A DNA stretch of 64,000 nucleotides from the NCBI GenBank assembly GCA_965220505.1, contig CBDCQE010000001.1:1116001-1180000 (forward strand). Reading direction: 5' to 3'. This stretch comes from Bin87 sp965220505 (GTDB lineage: Bacteria; Chloroflexota; Dehalococcoidia; Lucifugimonadales; UBA3495). Shown here in pieces: positions 1 to 8,322 of this stretch; within the stretch, counting starts at the first letter, position 1; the number at the start of each line of letters is the position of its first letter. The notes beneath the pieces are model-generated. The model saw nothing but the letters and a program-made list of their open reading frames with translations. It ran no database searches and was not told the origin of the DNA. The position numbers and the translations under genes are program-made.

Positions 1-1
1 C

Positions 2-865
2 GCCGCTGACCGCGTGGGTTGGTACGTGGTCCAGGTGAACGCAAACGACGTGGCGTGCACGGGCGCGGCTCCCCGTTGGTTTTTGCCAACCGTGTTGTTG
101 CCGACCAGCGCCACACCTGACGACCTGCGCGGCATCTTCATGGACATTTCAGTAGCATGCCGCCAGATTGGGGTCGCCGTGATCGGTGGCCACACCGAAG
201 TGACCGATGGGCTCCCGCACCCCATAGTTGCGGGCACGATGCTGGGTGAACTCACCGATCGGGCCCGTTTGGTTTCCACTGGTGGAGCGCAAGATGGTGA
301 CAGCATCATCGTGACTACGGGGTTGGCAATCGAGGGAACTGCGATATTGGCGCGCGAACACGCGGCCGAACTCCGGGCTCACGGGCTCGACAAGCAGTCG
401 TTGGAAAAAGCCGCGGGCTATCTGGGCGATCCCGGTATCAGCATCTTGCCGGCGGCGCGGGCGCTATTCGAAACACGCGCCGTACACAGCATGCACGATG
501 TCACCGAGGGCGGGCTGATCACTGCGCTCAGGGAAATCGCAGCGGCGTCGAACCTTGGATTGGTTGCCGAAGCAGAGAGCGTGCCGCTACTTCCAGAGTG
601 TGACGCCATCTGCGAGGCATTGGGACTTGACCCGCTGGGTTTGCTCGGATCGGGCGCATTGATCGCGACGATGTCAGCGGGAGACGTTCCGGGCGCCCTG
701 CGCGCACTGGACCGGGTAGGGGTTACCGGCTGGGAAATCGGCCAGATGATGGAGCCTACGGACGGCCTGTGGCTGATCGACAGGAATGGTGAACGCACGC
801 TGCCTGAATTCCGGCGCGATGAACTGGCGCGCTACCTGGAAGAACGCAGTCACTCCTCCAGGTAG
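2..865 (+). CDS. AIR synthase-related (HypE/PurM-like) protein, 5'-truncated by window edge
   Basis: The reading frame is open to the first base of the window, so the true start lies outside. The residues before the first internal GTG (position 14) already look like family sequence. The visible 287 residues contain the NANDVACTGAAP stretch typical of the ATP-binding half of AIR synthase/HypE proteins, and the HDVTEGGL motif that begins the AIRS C-terminal domain (near 494-520). Family members bind ATP and form phosphorylated or dehydrated intermediates in purine synthesis, hydrogenase maturation or selenophosphate synthesis. The C-terminal sequence is closest to HypE-like 'AIR synthase-related' proteins rather than SelD. 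The N-terminal region that would settle this is missing. Its 3' end overlaps the convergent dehydratase gene by 16 bp. Confidence 0.8.
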   Translation, partial: AADRVGWYVVQVNANDVACTGAAPRWFLPTVLLPTSATPDDLRGIFMDISVACRQIGVAVIGGHTEVTDGLPHPIVAGTMLGELTDRARLVSTGGAQDGDSIIVTTGLAIEGTAILAREHAAELRAHGLDKQSLEKAAGYLGDPGISILPAARALFETRAVHSMHDVTEGGLITALREIAAASNLGLVAEAESVPLLPECDAICEALGLDPLGLLGSGALIATMSAGDVPGALRALDRVGVTGWEIGQMMEPTDGLWLIDRNGERTLPEFRRDELARYLEERSHSSR

Positions 866-1818
866 AGGTCGATGCAATCGCGCAGTTGCGCCAGCGTGAT
901 GTTGCCGCCGCTCACCGTGATCGATATCTTGCGCCCGCGAACCAAGTCCCCACGACGGACCGCGCCGGCCAACGCCGTTGCCCCCGCTCCTTCGGCAAGG
1001 GTGTGCGCCTTTTCGATCAACATCGCCACGGCGCGACGAATCTCGTCCTCACTCACCAGCACGAAATCGTGCAGGCGGTGCCGCATGATCTGCTGGGGCA
1101 ACTCGTAGCCTTCAGCCGTGGCCGTCCCCTCTACCCAGGTGCGCATCGGCGCCTGCACCAGTTGACCCTGCTGCCAGGAGAGGTATGCAGCGGGAGCGGC
1201 TTCGGATTGAACCGCGACGACGCGGATTTCCGGGTTGAGCGCCTGCGCGACGATGCAGGCTCCGGAAATTCCGCTACCGCCACCGATCGGCAGGAACATT
1301 ACATCCACGTCGGGCAGTTCTTCGATGATCTCCAGGCTTGCCGTGGCTACTCCAGCGATGAGTTCCGGCTCATTGACCGGATGTACATATCGGTAGCCCT
1401 CTTCTGCGGCCAGTCGCTCGCAGTACCGGCGAGCCTCATCAAAGTTCGCGCCGTGGAAGATCAGTTCGGCTCCTAAAGCCTCCATTGACGCGACCTTGTT
1501 CGGGTTCGCGTCCACCGGCAGTCCGATCAGGGCCCTGGCTCCGAACGCCCGGCAAGCGCTGGCGATCGATTGACCGTGATTCCCACTGCTGGCGGTGATC
1601 ACGCCGCGCTGCCGGTCCTCTGGATCCATGTTGGCGAGGAGATTGATACCTCCGCGAGCCTTGAAAGCTCCCAGCGGCAGGTGCTCTTCGTGTTTCAGGT
1701 ATACCTCCGCGTCCAGCACCTGACTCAGTCCAGCTGAATAGGTAAGCGGCGTGCGCGGGAAGTAAGGTCCGATCGTGGCGCGAGCGCGGTAAACGTCACG
1801 CAAGGTTGGGATGTACAA
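850..1818 (-). CDS. PLP-dependent threonine/serine dehydratase
   Basis: A 322-residue fold-type II PLP enzyme. K53 in the FKARGG motif is the expected Schiff-base lysine, SGNHG (78-82) binds the substrate carboxylate, a GGGSGISG loop near residue 180 holds the PLP phosphate, and SGGN lies close to the C-terminus. It would deaminate L-threonine to 2-oxobutyrate, or L-serine to pyruvate, in the cytosol. There is no C-terminal ACT-like regulatory domain, which fits the short catabolic or serine racemase-like type rather than biosynthetic IlvA. It is monocistronic and convergent with the AIR synthase-like gene. The exact substrate cannot be read from sequence. Confidence 0.88.
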   Translation of the reverse strand: MYIPTLRDVYRARATIGPYFPRTPLTYSAGLSQVLDAEVYLKHEEHLPLGAFKARGGINLLANMDPEDRQRGVITASSGNHGQSIASACRAFGARALIGLPVDANPNKVASMEALGAELIFHGANFDEARRYCERLAAEEGYRYVHPVNEPELIAGVATASLEIIEELPDVDVMFLPIGGGSGISGACIVAQALNPEIRVVAVQSEAAPAAYLSWQQGQLVQAPMRTWVEGTATAEGYELPQQIMRHRLHDFVLVSEDEIRRAVAMLIEKAHTLAEGAGATALAGAVRRGDLVRGRKISITVSGGNITLAQLRDCIDLYLEE

Positions 1819-2578
1819 GGTCAGTCTCCGTTGTAACCGCCATCGCGGCTATGCAGGGTCGACGGCAAGGTTAGGCAGGCCTCCCGGGAGTGTCAACCTC
1901 CGCACTTACAACATTGAGCCCGTCGGGGCATCTGAGCGCACAGCCGAAACCCGCGACTGGGTCCGTGCTCACTACACCCCTTGAGATGTACTGTGCGGAA
2001 ATTAACAGGTTAGTACACGTACCTTTACGCCGTATGATCCACATATTGTGTAACGATGCAGTTCCTGCATTGTGATAAATGCAACGAATGCGTCGAATGG
2101 GTACAAACGGCCTGACACAGTGTAAACTACTGATCTCTCAGTACGCCACCGTTTGCATTACATTTCGGTAATTGCGGTACACGCATTGCAACGGCTGGAT
2201 CCTCCTGATGATAATGCCACTGTGCGTTACACGTGTACCGACAGATGGTACACGCATCGCTCCATGAAGCGCCGACGAATGCAACGTAGAGAACGCGGTC
2301 CCAAGCGGTACACCGACGAGTATTCGGAGGATACCAGCTGAGGCATCCGGACCCCCAGGGCCGATTATCCCCGGCAACAACGTTCGCGTCTCCATTCGCC
2401 CGACGCCAGGCACGTCGATAGGGTCCGGAAACGCCAAACTGGCCCAAGATAGCGAAAATTGCCCGGATTCGGTTTCCGCCTTCCTAGCGTTCAGCGTCGT
2501 GGTATGCCAAAATAAGCACGTAACCAGGGGCGTTCTAAAATAATATAAAAAACTTTTAGGACTGTTCTTTGGCTGCGC
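1819..2578. other. AT-richer non-coding segment with repeated GGTACA motifs
   Basis: I found no convincing gene here. The base composition is visibly less GC-rich than the flanks, and the open frames (for example 2138-2593 minus) look random in composition. The segment carries many copies of a GGTACAC-like word on the plus strand: near 2013, 2100, 2176, 2228-2239 (around a perfect 10-bp palindrome TACACGTGTA), 2247 and 2307. A further copy lies at 2678, just before the HTH gene. This clustering looks like binding sites, but that is inference. Confidence 0.5.
2176..2257 (+). repeat. Direct repeat GGTACACGCAT, two exact copies
   Basis: Exact 11-bp copies sit at 2176-2186 and 2247-2257, with the TACACGTGTA palindrome (2228-2237) between them. 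A related word GGTACACCG occurs at 2307-2315 and again at 2678-2686, in the leader of the small HTH gene. Confidence 0.7.
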
Positions 2579-2607
2579 TTGACAATCGTCCAATTCGTCA
2601 GTAGTGT
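2579..2607 (+). promoter_or_regulatory. Candidate sigma-70-type promoter of the small HTH gene
   Basis: A consensus -35 TTGACA (2579-2584) and a weak -10 TAGTGT (2602-2607) are separated by 17 bp, leaving a leader of roughly 85 nt before the HTH start. A very AT-rich run (2535-2570) lies just upstream. Confidence 0.5.
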
Positions 2608-2665
2608 AACGTCACGCTCACTTCGGTAATCGAAAAATGGGGTACCTGCCCTGTCGATTAGCGAA

Positions 2666-2683
2666 TGTACAAAAATTGGTACA
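2666..2683. promoter_or_regulatory. Candidate operator TGTAC-N8-GTACA in the HTH gene leader
   Basis: An inverted repeat of 5 bp (2666-2670 and 2679-2683) with an 8-bp spacer lies 17 bp before the start codon. Its right arm is part of a GGTACACCG word shared with the upstream motif cluster. Autoregulation by the adjacent HTH protein is a guess from position. Confidence 0.35.
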
Positions 2684-2699
2684 CCGTCGGAGGTGGATC

Positions 2700-2924
2700 A
2701 TGGCACGCAAAACCAAGTTGATGCTTCGCGTAGAAAAGGAATTCGACCAGCCGCTCGAGCGCCTGCTCCCGGAACTGGTCAACGACCAAGGGCTGACGGC
2801 AACGGCCGACACCCTGGGCGTCAGCAAAGCGACACTCGGTTACTGGATGCTCAAGATGGGCATCAACGTAAAGCGCGTCGCGTTGGCACCCGGTGAAATC
2901 CTGGAAGTCAAGCGCGTCAACTAA
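2700..2924 (+). CDS. Small helix-turn-helix DNA-binding protein
   Basis: 74 residues. The ATG at 2700 was chosen over an upstream frame start at 2637 because a strong GGAGGT (2689-2694) lies 5 bp before it. Residues about 28-50 (ATADTLGVSKATLGYWML) read as a helix-turn-helix of the kind found in small regulators and transposase N-termini. The remainder is a basic N-terminus and a short tail, with no effector domain. It stands alone behind the GGTACA-rich segment, so a regulator of that segment is plausible but unproven. Confidence 0.7.
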   Translation: MARKTKLMLRVEKEFDQPLERLLPELVNDQGLTATADTLGVSKATLGYWMLKMGINVKRVALAPGEILEVKRVN

Positions 2925-3151
2925 TCGCAGCCACGTCGCGGAGCGCGCCTAGAGTTCGCCCGCGACGCAGGTGACACGCCACCGGCCCACAGGCGAGCGG
3001 GTCGAAGGCGCACCGGTTCCTCGCGTGAGTGAGGGACAGCGGAACTCCCCGGCCGGTGGCAGATGGTCGGGGCGTTTTGCTGCCCGGCCGCGCCGGCGAA
3101 CTGCTCGGGCGGCCCCGGCGCGATGAGTGGTTACGGCTCGGGCATGAAAAC

Positions 3152-3173
3152 AGGCGCCCCGTTTGGGGCGCCT
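3152..3173 (-). terminator. Rho-independent terminator of the acetamidase gene
   Basis: A perfect 9-bp stem AGGCGCCCC/GGGGCGCCT with a 4-nt loop. On the minus strand it is followed by GTTTTC and lies 28 bp beyond the stop codon of the leftward acetamidase gene. Confidence 0.8.
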
Positions 3174-3200
3174 CAAGTAAGTCGCAGGTGTGCGGATGAA

Positions 3201-4313
3201 CTATCCGATGAAAATGTCCTCGGGCAGGAAGGCGGACACCGTGACGTTGGGCAGGTCCACAATGTTGCTGACACGGAGATCCACGGCCACACTACAGATT
3301 ATGTAGGCTTGTTCAGCGGTCCAGCCGCGCTCCTGCAACAGCGCGATCATGTTGAGCAGAGCGTTCCGAGCTGCCAACGACAGGCTGTCTTCGCCCTCCT
3401 GGGTTCCATCCTCGCGGATGGGATAACCGATGGTGGCGGTGAAATTGCGGGGAGCGGCCCACTCCGGCGGGAGGAAGTAGCCGGGGTGAGAGTAACGGGG
3501 GAAGGTTATGTTATGCCGCGCAGCCTCGCCCTTGTGGATGGCAAAACGCACGGCCGCGGTTGCGCCCATTTCGATGGCCGTGATGCAGACCTCGCCATCG
3601 CCCTGGGCGAAGTGGCCGTCTCCGGCGGAGTAGAGGCCGCCGGGCACGGCTACGGGGATGAACAGGCGCGAACCCGTGGTCAACTGCTTGGCGTCGACGT
3701 TGCCGCAGTTCTCGCGGGGCGGGATGGTGCGCAGGCCCTCGTTGGCGATCCGGCCGCCGGCAGGCACGGCATCCTCGGGATCGGGCGGGGCGGCCGTACC
3801 GCCCCGGCGCACGTAATCGGCCTCGCGGGCGGCCCAGGCGGCCATCTGCGCGTGGGAGGGCGCCAAACCGGCGGTGCCCATGAAAGAGCCGTCGGGGATG
3901 CGCACGCCGGGGATCTGCGCTGAGGTGGCCCAGCCGTCGACGATGTCCCAATGGACGAGGTAGGGATCAGTGAACACGTCTCGGAGGAATCCGGCGCCGG
4001 GACGGTTGCGGGTCCAGCCGCGAGGCTGAGCGGTTATGTCAAGGTACTCAATCTCCAGCAGGTCGCCCGGTTCGGCGCCCTTGACGTAGACCGGGCCGGT
4101 CAGGGGGTGTCCGACCTTGGCATCTAGATCGGCCAGATCCGCGCCGGTCATGTCAGGCTGGATCTGGGAGTCGGAGGCATCGCGGGTTTCGAGGACGACC
4201 TCCTCGCCGGGATCGACTTCCACGATGGGCGGGATGTCCGGGTGCCAGCGGTTGTGGCCGAATTGGGGTTCTTCCTTGAGGCGCTTGGCGCGGTTGATTG
4301 TTACGGATTGCAT
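3201..4313 (-). CDS. Acetamidase/formamidase family protein
   Basis: 370 residues with the family's conserved blocks: an N-terminal HPDIPP/VEVDPGE segment, then GHPLTGPVYVKGAEPGDLLEIE (partly quoted), a central region with FMGTAG, and HFAQGDGE-VCITAIEM-like sequence. Family members hydrolyse formamide or short-chain amides to ammonia and the acid in the cytosol. The length is normal for the bacterial branch. The gene is monocistronic, ends in a clear terminator and points away from the frameshifted protease-like pair upstream. Confidence 0.88.
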   Translation of the reverse strand: MQSVTINRAKRLKEEPQFGHNRWHPDIPPIVEVDPGEEVVLETRDASDSQIQPDMTGADLADLDAKVGHPLTGPVYVKGAEPGDLLEIEYLDITAQPRGWTRNRPGAGFLRDVFTDPYLVHWDIVDGWATSAQIPGVRIPDGSFMGTAGLAPSHAQMAAWAAREADYVRRGGTAAPPDPEDAVPAGGRIANEGLRTIPPRENCGNVDAKQLTTGSRLFIPVAVPGGLYSAGDGHFAQGDGEVCITAIEMGATAAVRFAIHKGEAARHNITFPRYSHPGYFLPPEWAAPRNFTATIGYPIREDGTQEGEDSLSLAARNALLNMIALLQERGWTAEQAYIICSVAVDLRVSNIVDLPNVTVSAFLPEDIFIG

Positions 4314-4364
4314 GGGACAACCTCTTACGCAATTGGTCGCTTTGTTGCGCGGTTCGGTTTGGAA

Positions 4365-5384
4365 TTACGGTGAGGTTCCGTGGTACCACTTGTCTATTAT
4401 CGGGGCCAGCGCGTCGGAGTGCGACTGGAAAGCGTCATCAATTTGTCGGATGCCCACCGGGGAACCGTCGAACTCGTCGGCATAATCTTCGACCAGGGAT
4501 GCCAAGTAGAGATTTCGCAGCCCCTCACGGAAAGCTGCATCGCCCAGGGTGTTATAAATCTCCAGGACGAACTGGCCGCCCAGAGCATAGTTGCAGCGAT
4601 AGTCGTAGATAACGCCGGCGGCGTCAAGGCGTTCCAGTAAGGTGATATTGTCGCCGGCCGGGCAATAGGTGTATTCGATGGTCACGGGCGCTCCGGTGCG
4701 CTCGTTTTCCGCGACGGCAGCCAACAGTTCGGCCAGCCCTTCATCAAGCCAGTTGGGGTTACCGCGCCAGTAGTAATGGGCCACCTCGTGGGCCATCAGG
4801 TGGCCGGCGTAGCCGGCTTCGTCGCCACCGTCGTCGGCATCATATTCCGGCAACATCACAAAATAATCGCCGTAGTTAGTGCCGTGAGCGTAACCCAGCA
4901 CCGCGGTTCCAAAGAGCAGTCCGACAAAGTTGGTGGGCATGGCCGTGCCCATAAATCTCTCGACGCTGCCAACACTATGCTGCAACAGGTCCATGCTGCG
5001 AGGTGCGCCAGCCTCGGTGCGGATGATGGCGAGATCAACGGCGCCGGTGTGGGGCTGAGTCACTGCGTGCCGTTCCACGTCAACTCGCTTGGGGTCCAGC
5101 AGAGGACGCAGAAAAGCCGGCGCAGCCTCGTTTACACTGTCCATGAGGGCTACTACCGGGGCCCACTCGTCGGTGATGCCGTCCTTGAGCGTCGGGTGCG
5201 CAAGCACTTCGCGCAGAGCCAGAATCTCGGTATAGGCCAGCCAGGACAAAGCATCCAGCGCGGCGGCATCGGTTGGTTCCAGCGTTTCCAGGAAGGGCAT
5301 GTTCGCGACGTGCCGGGCCAACGCCATATCTTCGTCGTTGATGTAATACAAGCTGCTGACCGAGCGAGCCGCGTCATCGGTCAA
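4365..5384 (-). CDS. C-terminal half of a frameshifted repeat/HExxH metallopeptidase-like protein
   Basis: This frame contains two or three further about 36-residue repeat units (SWLAESL..., MPFLETL...) and then a gluzincin-like active site: HEVAH near 4776-4790, followed by a NWLDEGLAEL stretch supplying a downstream glutamate. It would be a zinc peptidase or peptidase-like module. The only start is a TTG at 5384 inside a repeat unit. The frame upstream of that TTG reads GKSWLAESL, which continues the repeat pattern of the preceding open frame. The two frames are therefore almost certainly one gene broken by a small deletion or insertion near 5385-5405, or by a sequence error. Confidence 0.7.
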   Translation of the reverse strand: MTDDAARSVSSLYYINDEDMALARHVANMPFLETLEPTDAAALDALSWLAYTEILALREVLAHPTLKDGITDEWAPVVALMDSVNEAAPAFLRPLLDPKRVDVERHAVTQPHTGAVDLAIIRTEAGAPRSMDLLQHSVGSVERFMGTAMPTNFVGLLFGTAVLGYAHGTNYGDYFVMLPEYDADDGGDEAGYAGHLMAHEVAHYYWRGNPNWLDEGLAELLAAVAENERTGAPVTIEYTYCPAGDNITLLERLDAAGVIYDYRCNYALGGQFVLEIYNTLGDAAFREGLRNLYLASLVEDYADEFDGSPVGIRQIDDAFQSHSDALAPIIDKWYHGTSP

Positions 5385-6382
5385 GCTTTCTGCCAGCCAA
5401 GATTTGCCAGCTCCACATCATCATCGGCAATCCAGGTCAGGCGTTCAATGGTGGTTCGCTCGAATTCGTCCAAGCCATCCACGAGCCAGGGGAAGGAGAT
5501 GAGACGGTCGGTGAGTCCCACATCATCGCGCGCGATGTAGTGCAAGTCGGATAAAAGGGTAGCTTCGATTTGCGTAACGCCGTCCTCCAGCCAAGCCAGG
5601 GCAATCAATCGCTCCGCCAGCGACGCATCATAGCGCATGGTAAATCGCAAGTCGGATAAGACACCGGCCTCCGTCTGCGTGATGCCGTCATCCAGCCAAG
5701 AGAGCGCAATCAATTGCTTTGCCAAGTCCAAGTCGTGGTCTGAAATCTCCCACAATATTTCCACCGTTTCAGCTTCTGGTTGCGCAACGTCGTCCGCCAA
5801 CCACGGCAGTTCTGTAACCTGTTTGGCAAAGGTCGGAAGATCGTAGCCAATATCGCCGATGCGCTCGATGGCGGCTCTTTCCGGGCCGTTTACGCCATCG
5901 GCGACCCAGGGGCGGTCCAATATTATTTTGGCGACGGCGGGGCTTTGCTCAATTAGCGTTGACAGTTCCCGGACCGCTGGGCGTTCGGATTCGTCGATAC
6001 CATCGGCTACCCAAGGCAACCGGGCGGCACTTATGGGGGTTGGCGTCGGGGTTGGAATGGGAGTGGGGGTAGGGACGGGCGTCGGAGTTGGGATGAGCGT
6101 GGGTACAGGCGTTGGCGCCGGGAGCGGAGTATAAGCAGGCGCGGGGGTGGCCGTTGGGATCGGCGTCGGGAGGGCAGCAGCAAGCGTGGGCAGCACTCGC
6201 GCCGCGGTCGGGACGCTCACGGATGAGGCGCGCGGCTGCGTTGTGCTAGCGGCGGACGCCGGTGGATCTGACCGGAGCGGCCAGGGTCTTTCGATAGATT
6301 CAGTGAGTATGGCTAACCCAAATCCTGCGCCAACTGCGGCAACCAGAATTAACAACACTACCGAAATGGTTACGAAACGCAT
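5381..6382 (-). CDS. N-terminal half of the frameshifted protein: membrane anchor, Pro/Thr linker, tandem repeats
   Basis: The protein starts with one membrane-spanning or signal-anchor helix (residues about 5-27). A linker follows, dominated by PTPTP-type repeats (about 70-120), and then about six tandem units of about 36 residues with consensus W-(L/V)-x-D-G-(I/V)...E...L...LA..(L)I. The repeats stop abruptly at a TGA (5381-5383) and resume in another frame in the adjacent reading frame. The predicted topology is a cell-surface stalk displaying the repeats and, if intact, the HExxH domain. Start ATG at 6382 lies in the second copy of a 16-bp tandem duplication. Confidence 0.7.
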   Translation of the reverse strand: MRFVTISVVLLILVAAVGAGFGLAILTESIERPWPLRSDPPASAASTTQPRASSVSVPTAARVLPTLAAALPTPIPTATPAPAYTPLPAPTPVPTLIPTPTPVPTPTPIPTPTPTPISAARLPWVADGIDESERPAVRELSTLIEQSPAVAKIILDRPWVADGVNGPERAAIERIGDIGYDLPTFAKQVTELPWLADDVAQPEAETVEILWEISDHDLDLAKQLIALSWLDDGITQTEAGVLSDLRFTMRYDASLAERLIALAWLEDGVTQIEATLLSDLHYIARDDVGLTDRLISFPWLVDGLDEFERTTIERLTWIADDDVELANLGWQKA

Positions 6383-6411
6383 CTAATCGGGGCCACATCT
6401 AATCGGGGCCA
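6380..6411. repeat. Perfect 16-bp tandem duplication including a start codon
   Basis: CATCTAATCGGGGCCA occurs twice head to tail (6380-6395 and 6396-6411). On the minus strand both copies end in ATG. Only the one at 6382 is in frame with the repeat protein, because 16 is not a multiple of three. Confidence 0.85.
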
Positions 6412-6423
6412 ATCGAAATAATG

Positions 6424-6449
6424 AGGGGCAACCTCAAGGGGTTGCCCCT
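6424..6449 (-). terminator. Hairpin of the dispersed AGGGGC-type family, likely terminator
   Basis: A 10-bp perfect stem AGGGGCAACC/GGTTGCCCCT with a 6-nt loop, 16 bp beyond the stop of the leftward TPP enzyme. There is no long T-tract (ATTATTT follows at a distance). A related hairpin occurs at 12712-12735, so this may also be a dispersed repeat. Confidence 0.55.
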
Positions 6450-6464
6450 ACAGTCTGGCGACGG

Positions 6465-8147
6465 TCAGAGGGACCAGTCGTCGGGGAATTCGGGGGTGGG
6501 CAGGGGGCGGATCATGACCTCGACGAGGGCGGACTGGCCTTCCTCGGTGGCGCGAATGGCGCGCTGGAAAGCCGGCCGAATGTCCTCGGGGTTGTCGACG
6601 CGCTCGGAGTAGCAGCCGAGGCCGTTGGCGACGACGCTGAAGTTGCCGCCCAGCACGGCCATCTCCGGGGGCGTGCCGTTCGGGTCTTCCATGCCCATCA
6701 TGCCGCCGCCGGTGCCGCCGTTGTTGATGACGACGGTGAGGATGGGCAGGCCCATGCGGGAGGCGGTCTCCAGGTCCATGCCGGTCATGCCGAAGGAGGC
6801 GTCGCCGAGGACGTGGACGACCAGGTGGTCGGGGCGGCCGAGCTTGGTGCCGATGGCCGCGCCGACGGACCAACCCATGGCGGCCATGCCACCCATGGCG
6901 ACGAAGTTGCGCGGTCGGGTGGTCGTCCAGAAGGGGACCACGTAGCCGCGGCTGCCGCCGGCGTCGTGGAGGGCGATGGTGCGGTCGGGGTCGATGAGTT
7001 GCTGGAGCTCGTGGACGACGCGATAGCCGTTGGTGGGGGTATCGGGGTCGGTGAAGCGGGGCATCCACTCGGCCTCAGCCTTCTCGTGGCAGGCGCGGAT
7101 CTCGTCGACGATTTCCTGCTTCATGCCCCCGCCGCCGGGGCCGATGCGCTGGCGCACGGCGTCGATGATGGCGCGGAGGGCCAGCTTGGCGTCGGCGAGC
7201 ATGGGAAGGTCAACCTGGTAGGTCTTGTTGAGGTCAGCGGGGTCGGCATTGATATGAATGATGCTGACGCCCTCGGGGATGGGACGGCCGTCTGTGCCGT
7301 TGGGCTGGCGGAAGGAGTTGCCGACCGCCAGGACGACGTCGGCTTTGCGGTTGATCTGGATGGCCGCGCCGGAAGCATACCGGCTGCGGGGATAGACGCC
7401 ACCGCCCAGAGAGAGGGGATGGTTTTCCGGGAAGACACCCTTGCCCATGATGGTACTGGCGACGGGCATGGAGAGCATTTCCGCGATCTCGAGGACCTCA
7501 TCGGCGGCGCCGGCGCTGAGGGCGCCGCCACCGACGTTGAGGATCGGGAAGCTGGCGTTGACCAGCATGTCGGCAGCGCGTTGGACCTCAGCATCGGAGG
7601 GGCCGGCCTTGCCGGGGGTGCCCACCGGGGTGTAGGCGAGGGCGGACTCGTCGGCCTCGGCGGTGAGGACATCCTGATGCATTTCCAGGACGACCGGACC
7701 GGGTGAGCCGGAGCGCAGAGCAGTGAAGGCCCGGCGCATAACCTGGGGGATGTCCTGGACCCGGGTGAAGGCGCCGCGCCACTTGCAAAGACCGTCGAAA
7801 ATATTGGCCGAAACCTCCTGCTGCCATTCCTGGCCGAGGTTTCGCATGGGGTGCTGTCCCATGAGGAGCAGCACGGGGACGTTGTCGGCGTAGCATCCGG
7901 CGATGCCAGTGAGGCAGTTGGTGGCGCCGGGCCCGGTGCCGGTCATGGCGACGCCGACCTCACCGGTGGCGCGAGCAAAGCCGTCGGCGATCTCGACGCC
8001 GAGGCGCTCGTGGCGGGCGGCAAATGGCCGGATTGATGAGGCGCGCAAGGGGCCCCAGAGGGGGGCGAGGCCGCCGCCGGCGAATCCGGATATGTAACGT
8101 ACTCCTTCCTGTTCGAGGGCCCTGACAACGGCTTCGGATCCACGCAT
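6465..8147 (-). CDS. Thiamine-pyrophosphate enzyme, acetolactate synthase (IlvB)-like
   Basis: 560 residues from the ATG at 8147, preferred because GAGGTG lies 6 bp upstream; an in-frame start exists at 8207. The three-domain TPP decarboxylase/ligase architecture is present. The N-terminal Pyr domain carries the RHERLGVEIADGFARATG stretch with its cofactor-activating glutamate, followed by a central domain and a C-terminal PP domain with GDASFGMTGMDLETA...INNGG, the Mg/TPP motif. Family members include acetolactate synthase, oxalyl-CoA decarboxylase, sulfopyruvate decarboxylase and relatives. No small regulatory subunit lies nearby, so a catabolic role is as likely as branched-chain synthesis. 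Two further paralogues lie at 10940 and 33760. Confidence 0.85.
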   Translation of the reverse strand: MRGSEAVVRALEQEGVRYISGFAGGGLAPLWGPLRASSIRPFAARHERLGVEIADGFARATGEVGVAMTGTGPGATNCLTGIAGCYADNVPVLLLMGQHPMRNLGQEWQQEVSANIFDGLCKWRGAFTRVQDIPQVMRRAFTALRSGSPGPVVLEMHQDVLTAEADESALAYTPVGTPGKAGPSDAEVQRAADMLVNASFPILNVGGGALSAGAADEVLEIAEMLSMPVASTIMGKGVFPENHPLSLGGGVYPRSRYASGAAIQINRKADVVLAVGNSFRQPNGTDGRPIPEGVSIIHINADPADLNKTYQVDLPMLADAKLALRAIIDAVRQRIGPGGGGMKQEIVDEIRACHEKAEAEWMPRFTDPDTPTNGYRVVHELQQLIDPDRTIALHDAGGSRGYVVPFWTTTRPRNFVAMGGMAAMGWSVGAAIGTKLGRPDHLVVHVLGDASFGMTGMDLETASRMGLPILTVVINNGGTGGGMMGMEDPNGTPPEMAVLGGNFSVVANGLGCYSERVDNPEDIRPAFQRAIRATEEGQSALVEVMIRPLPTPEFPDDWSL

Positions 8148-8196
8148 GGCTGCACCTCTAGTGGTTGTGCGGGCAACCGACATTCCGCCAGGGAAC

Positions 8197-8226
8197 GAGA
8201 TTGCCACGCTGCGCTCGCAATGACGG
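8197..8226. repeat. Dispersed GAGATTGCC...CGCAATGAC repeat
   Basis: Related copies occur at 10869-10899, 41807-41840 (degenerate) and as an inverted pair at 52519-52610. The element is an imperfect palindrome found only between genes. Confidence 0.7.
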
Positions 8227-8295
8227 TCAAGGAACGGCCGTCGATTTTGCCGGGATGATAGGGCAGCGTGGGAGATGGGTCAACCGGGAGTCATG

Positions 8296-8322
8296 GCATG
8301 GATGGACAGGATGTACGGGATA
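8296..8322 (+). repeat. Dispersed GCATGGATGGACAGGATG repeat, copy 1
   Basis: Related copies lie at 10674-10701, 12663-12691 and 24087-24116, all intergenic and on the same strand, with the shared core GGACAGGATG-ACGGGAT. The function is unknown. Confidence 0.75.

Noticed and set aside
2..865. Partial AIR-synthase gene as selD, which would fit the selenoprotein
   Set aside because: The visible part resembles HypE-like AIR-synthase-related proteins more than SelD, and the diagnostic N-terminus is outside the window.
2138..2593. 151-residue open frame on the minus strand in the AT-richer segment
   Set aside because: No ribosome-binding site, no domain, random-looking composition.
3063..3923. 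Long open frames antisense to the acetamidase, and likewise 21051-21827 and 22173-23744 antisense to the CHAT-like gene
   Set aside because: High-GC antisense shadows; the opposite strand has clear family motifs and start signals.
5381..5383. UGA ending the repeat protein as a second Sec codon
   Set aside because: Reading on in the same frame gives unrelated sequence. The repeat pattern resumes in a different frame, so this is a frameshift, and no SECIS-like loop was found.
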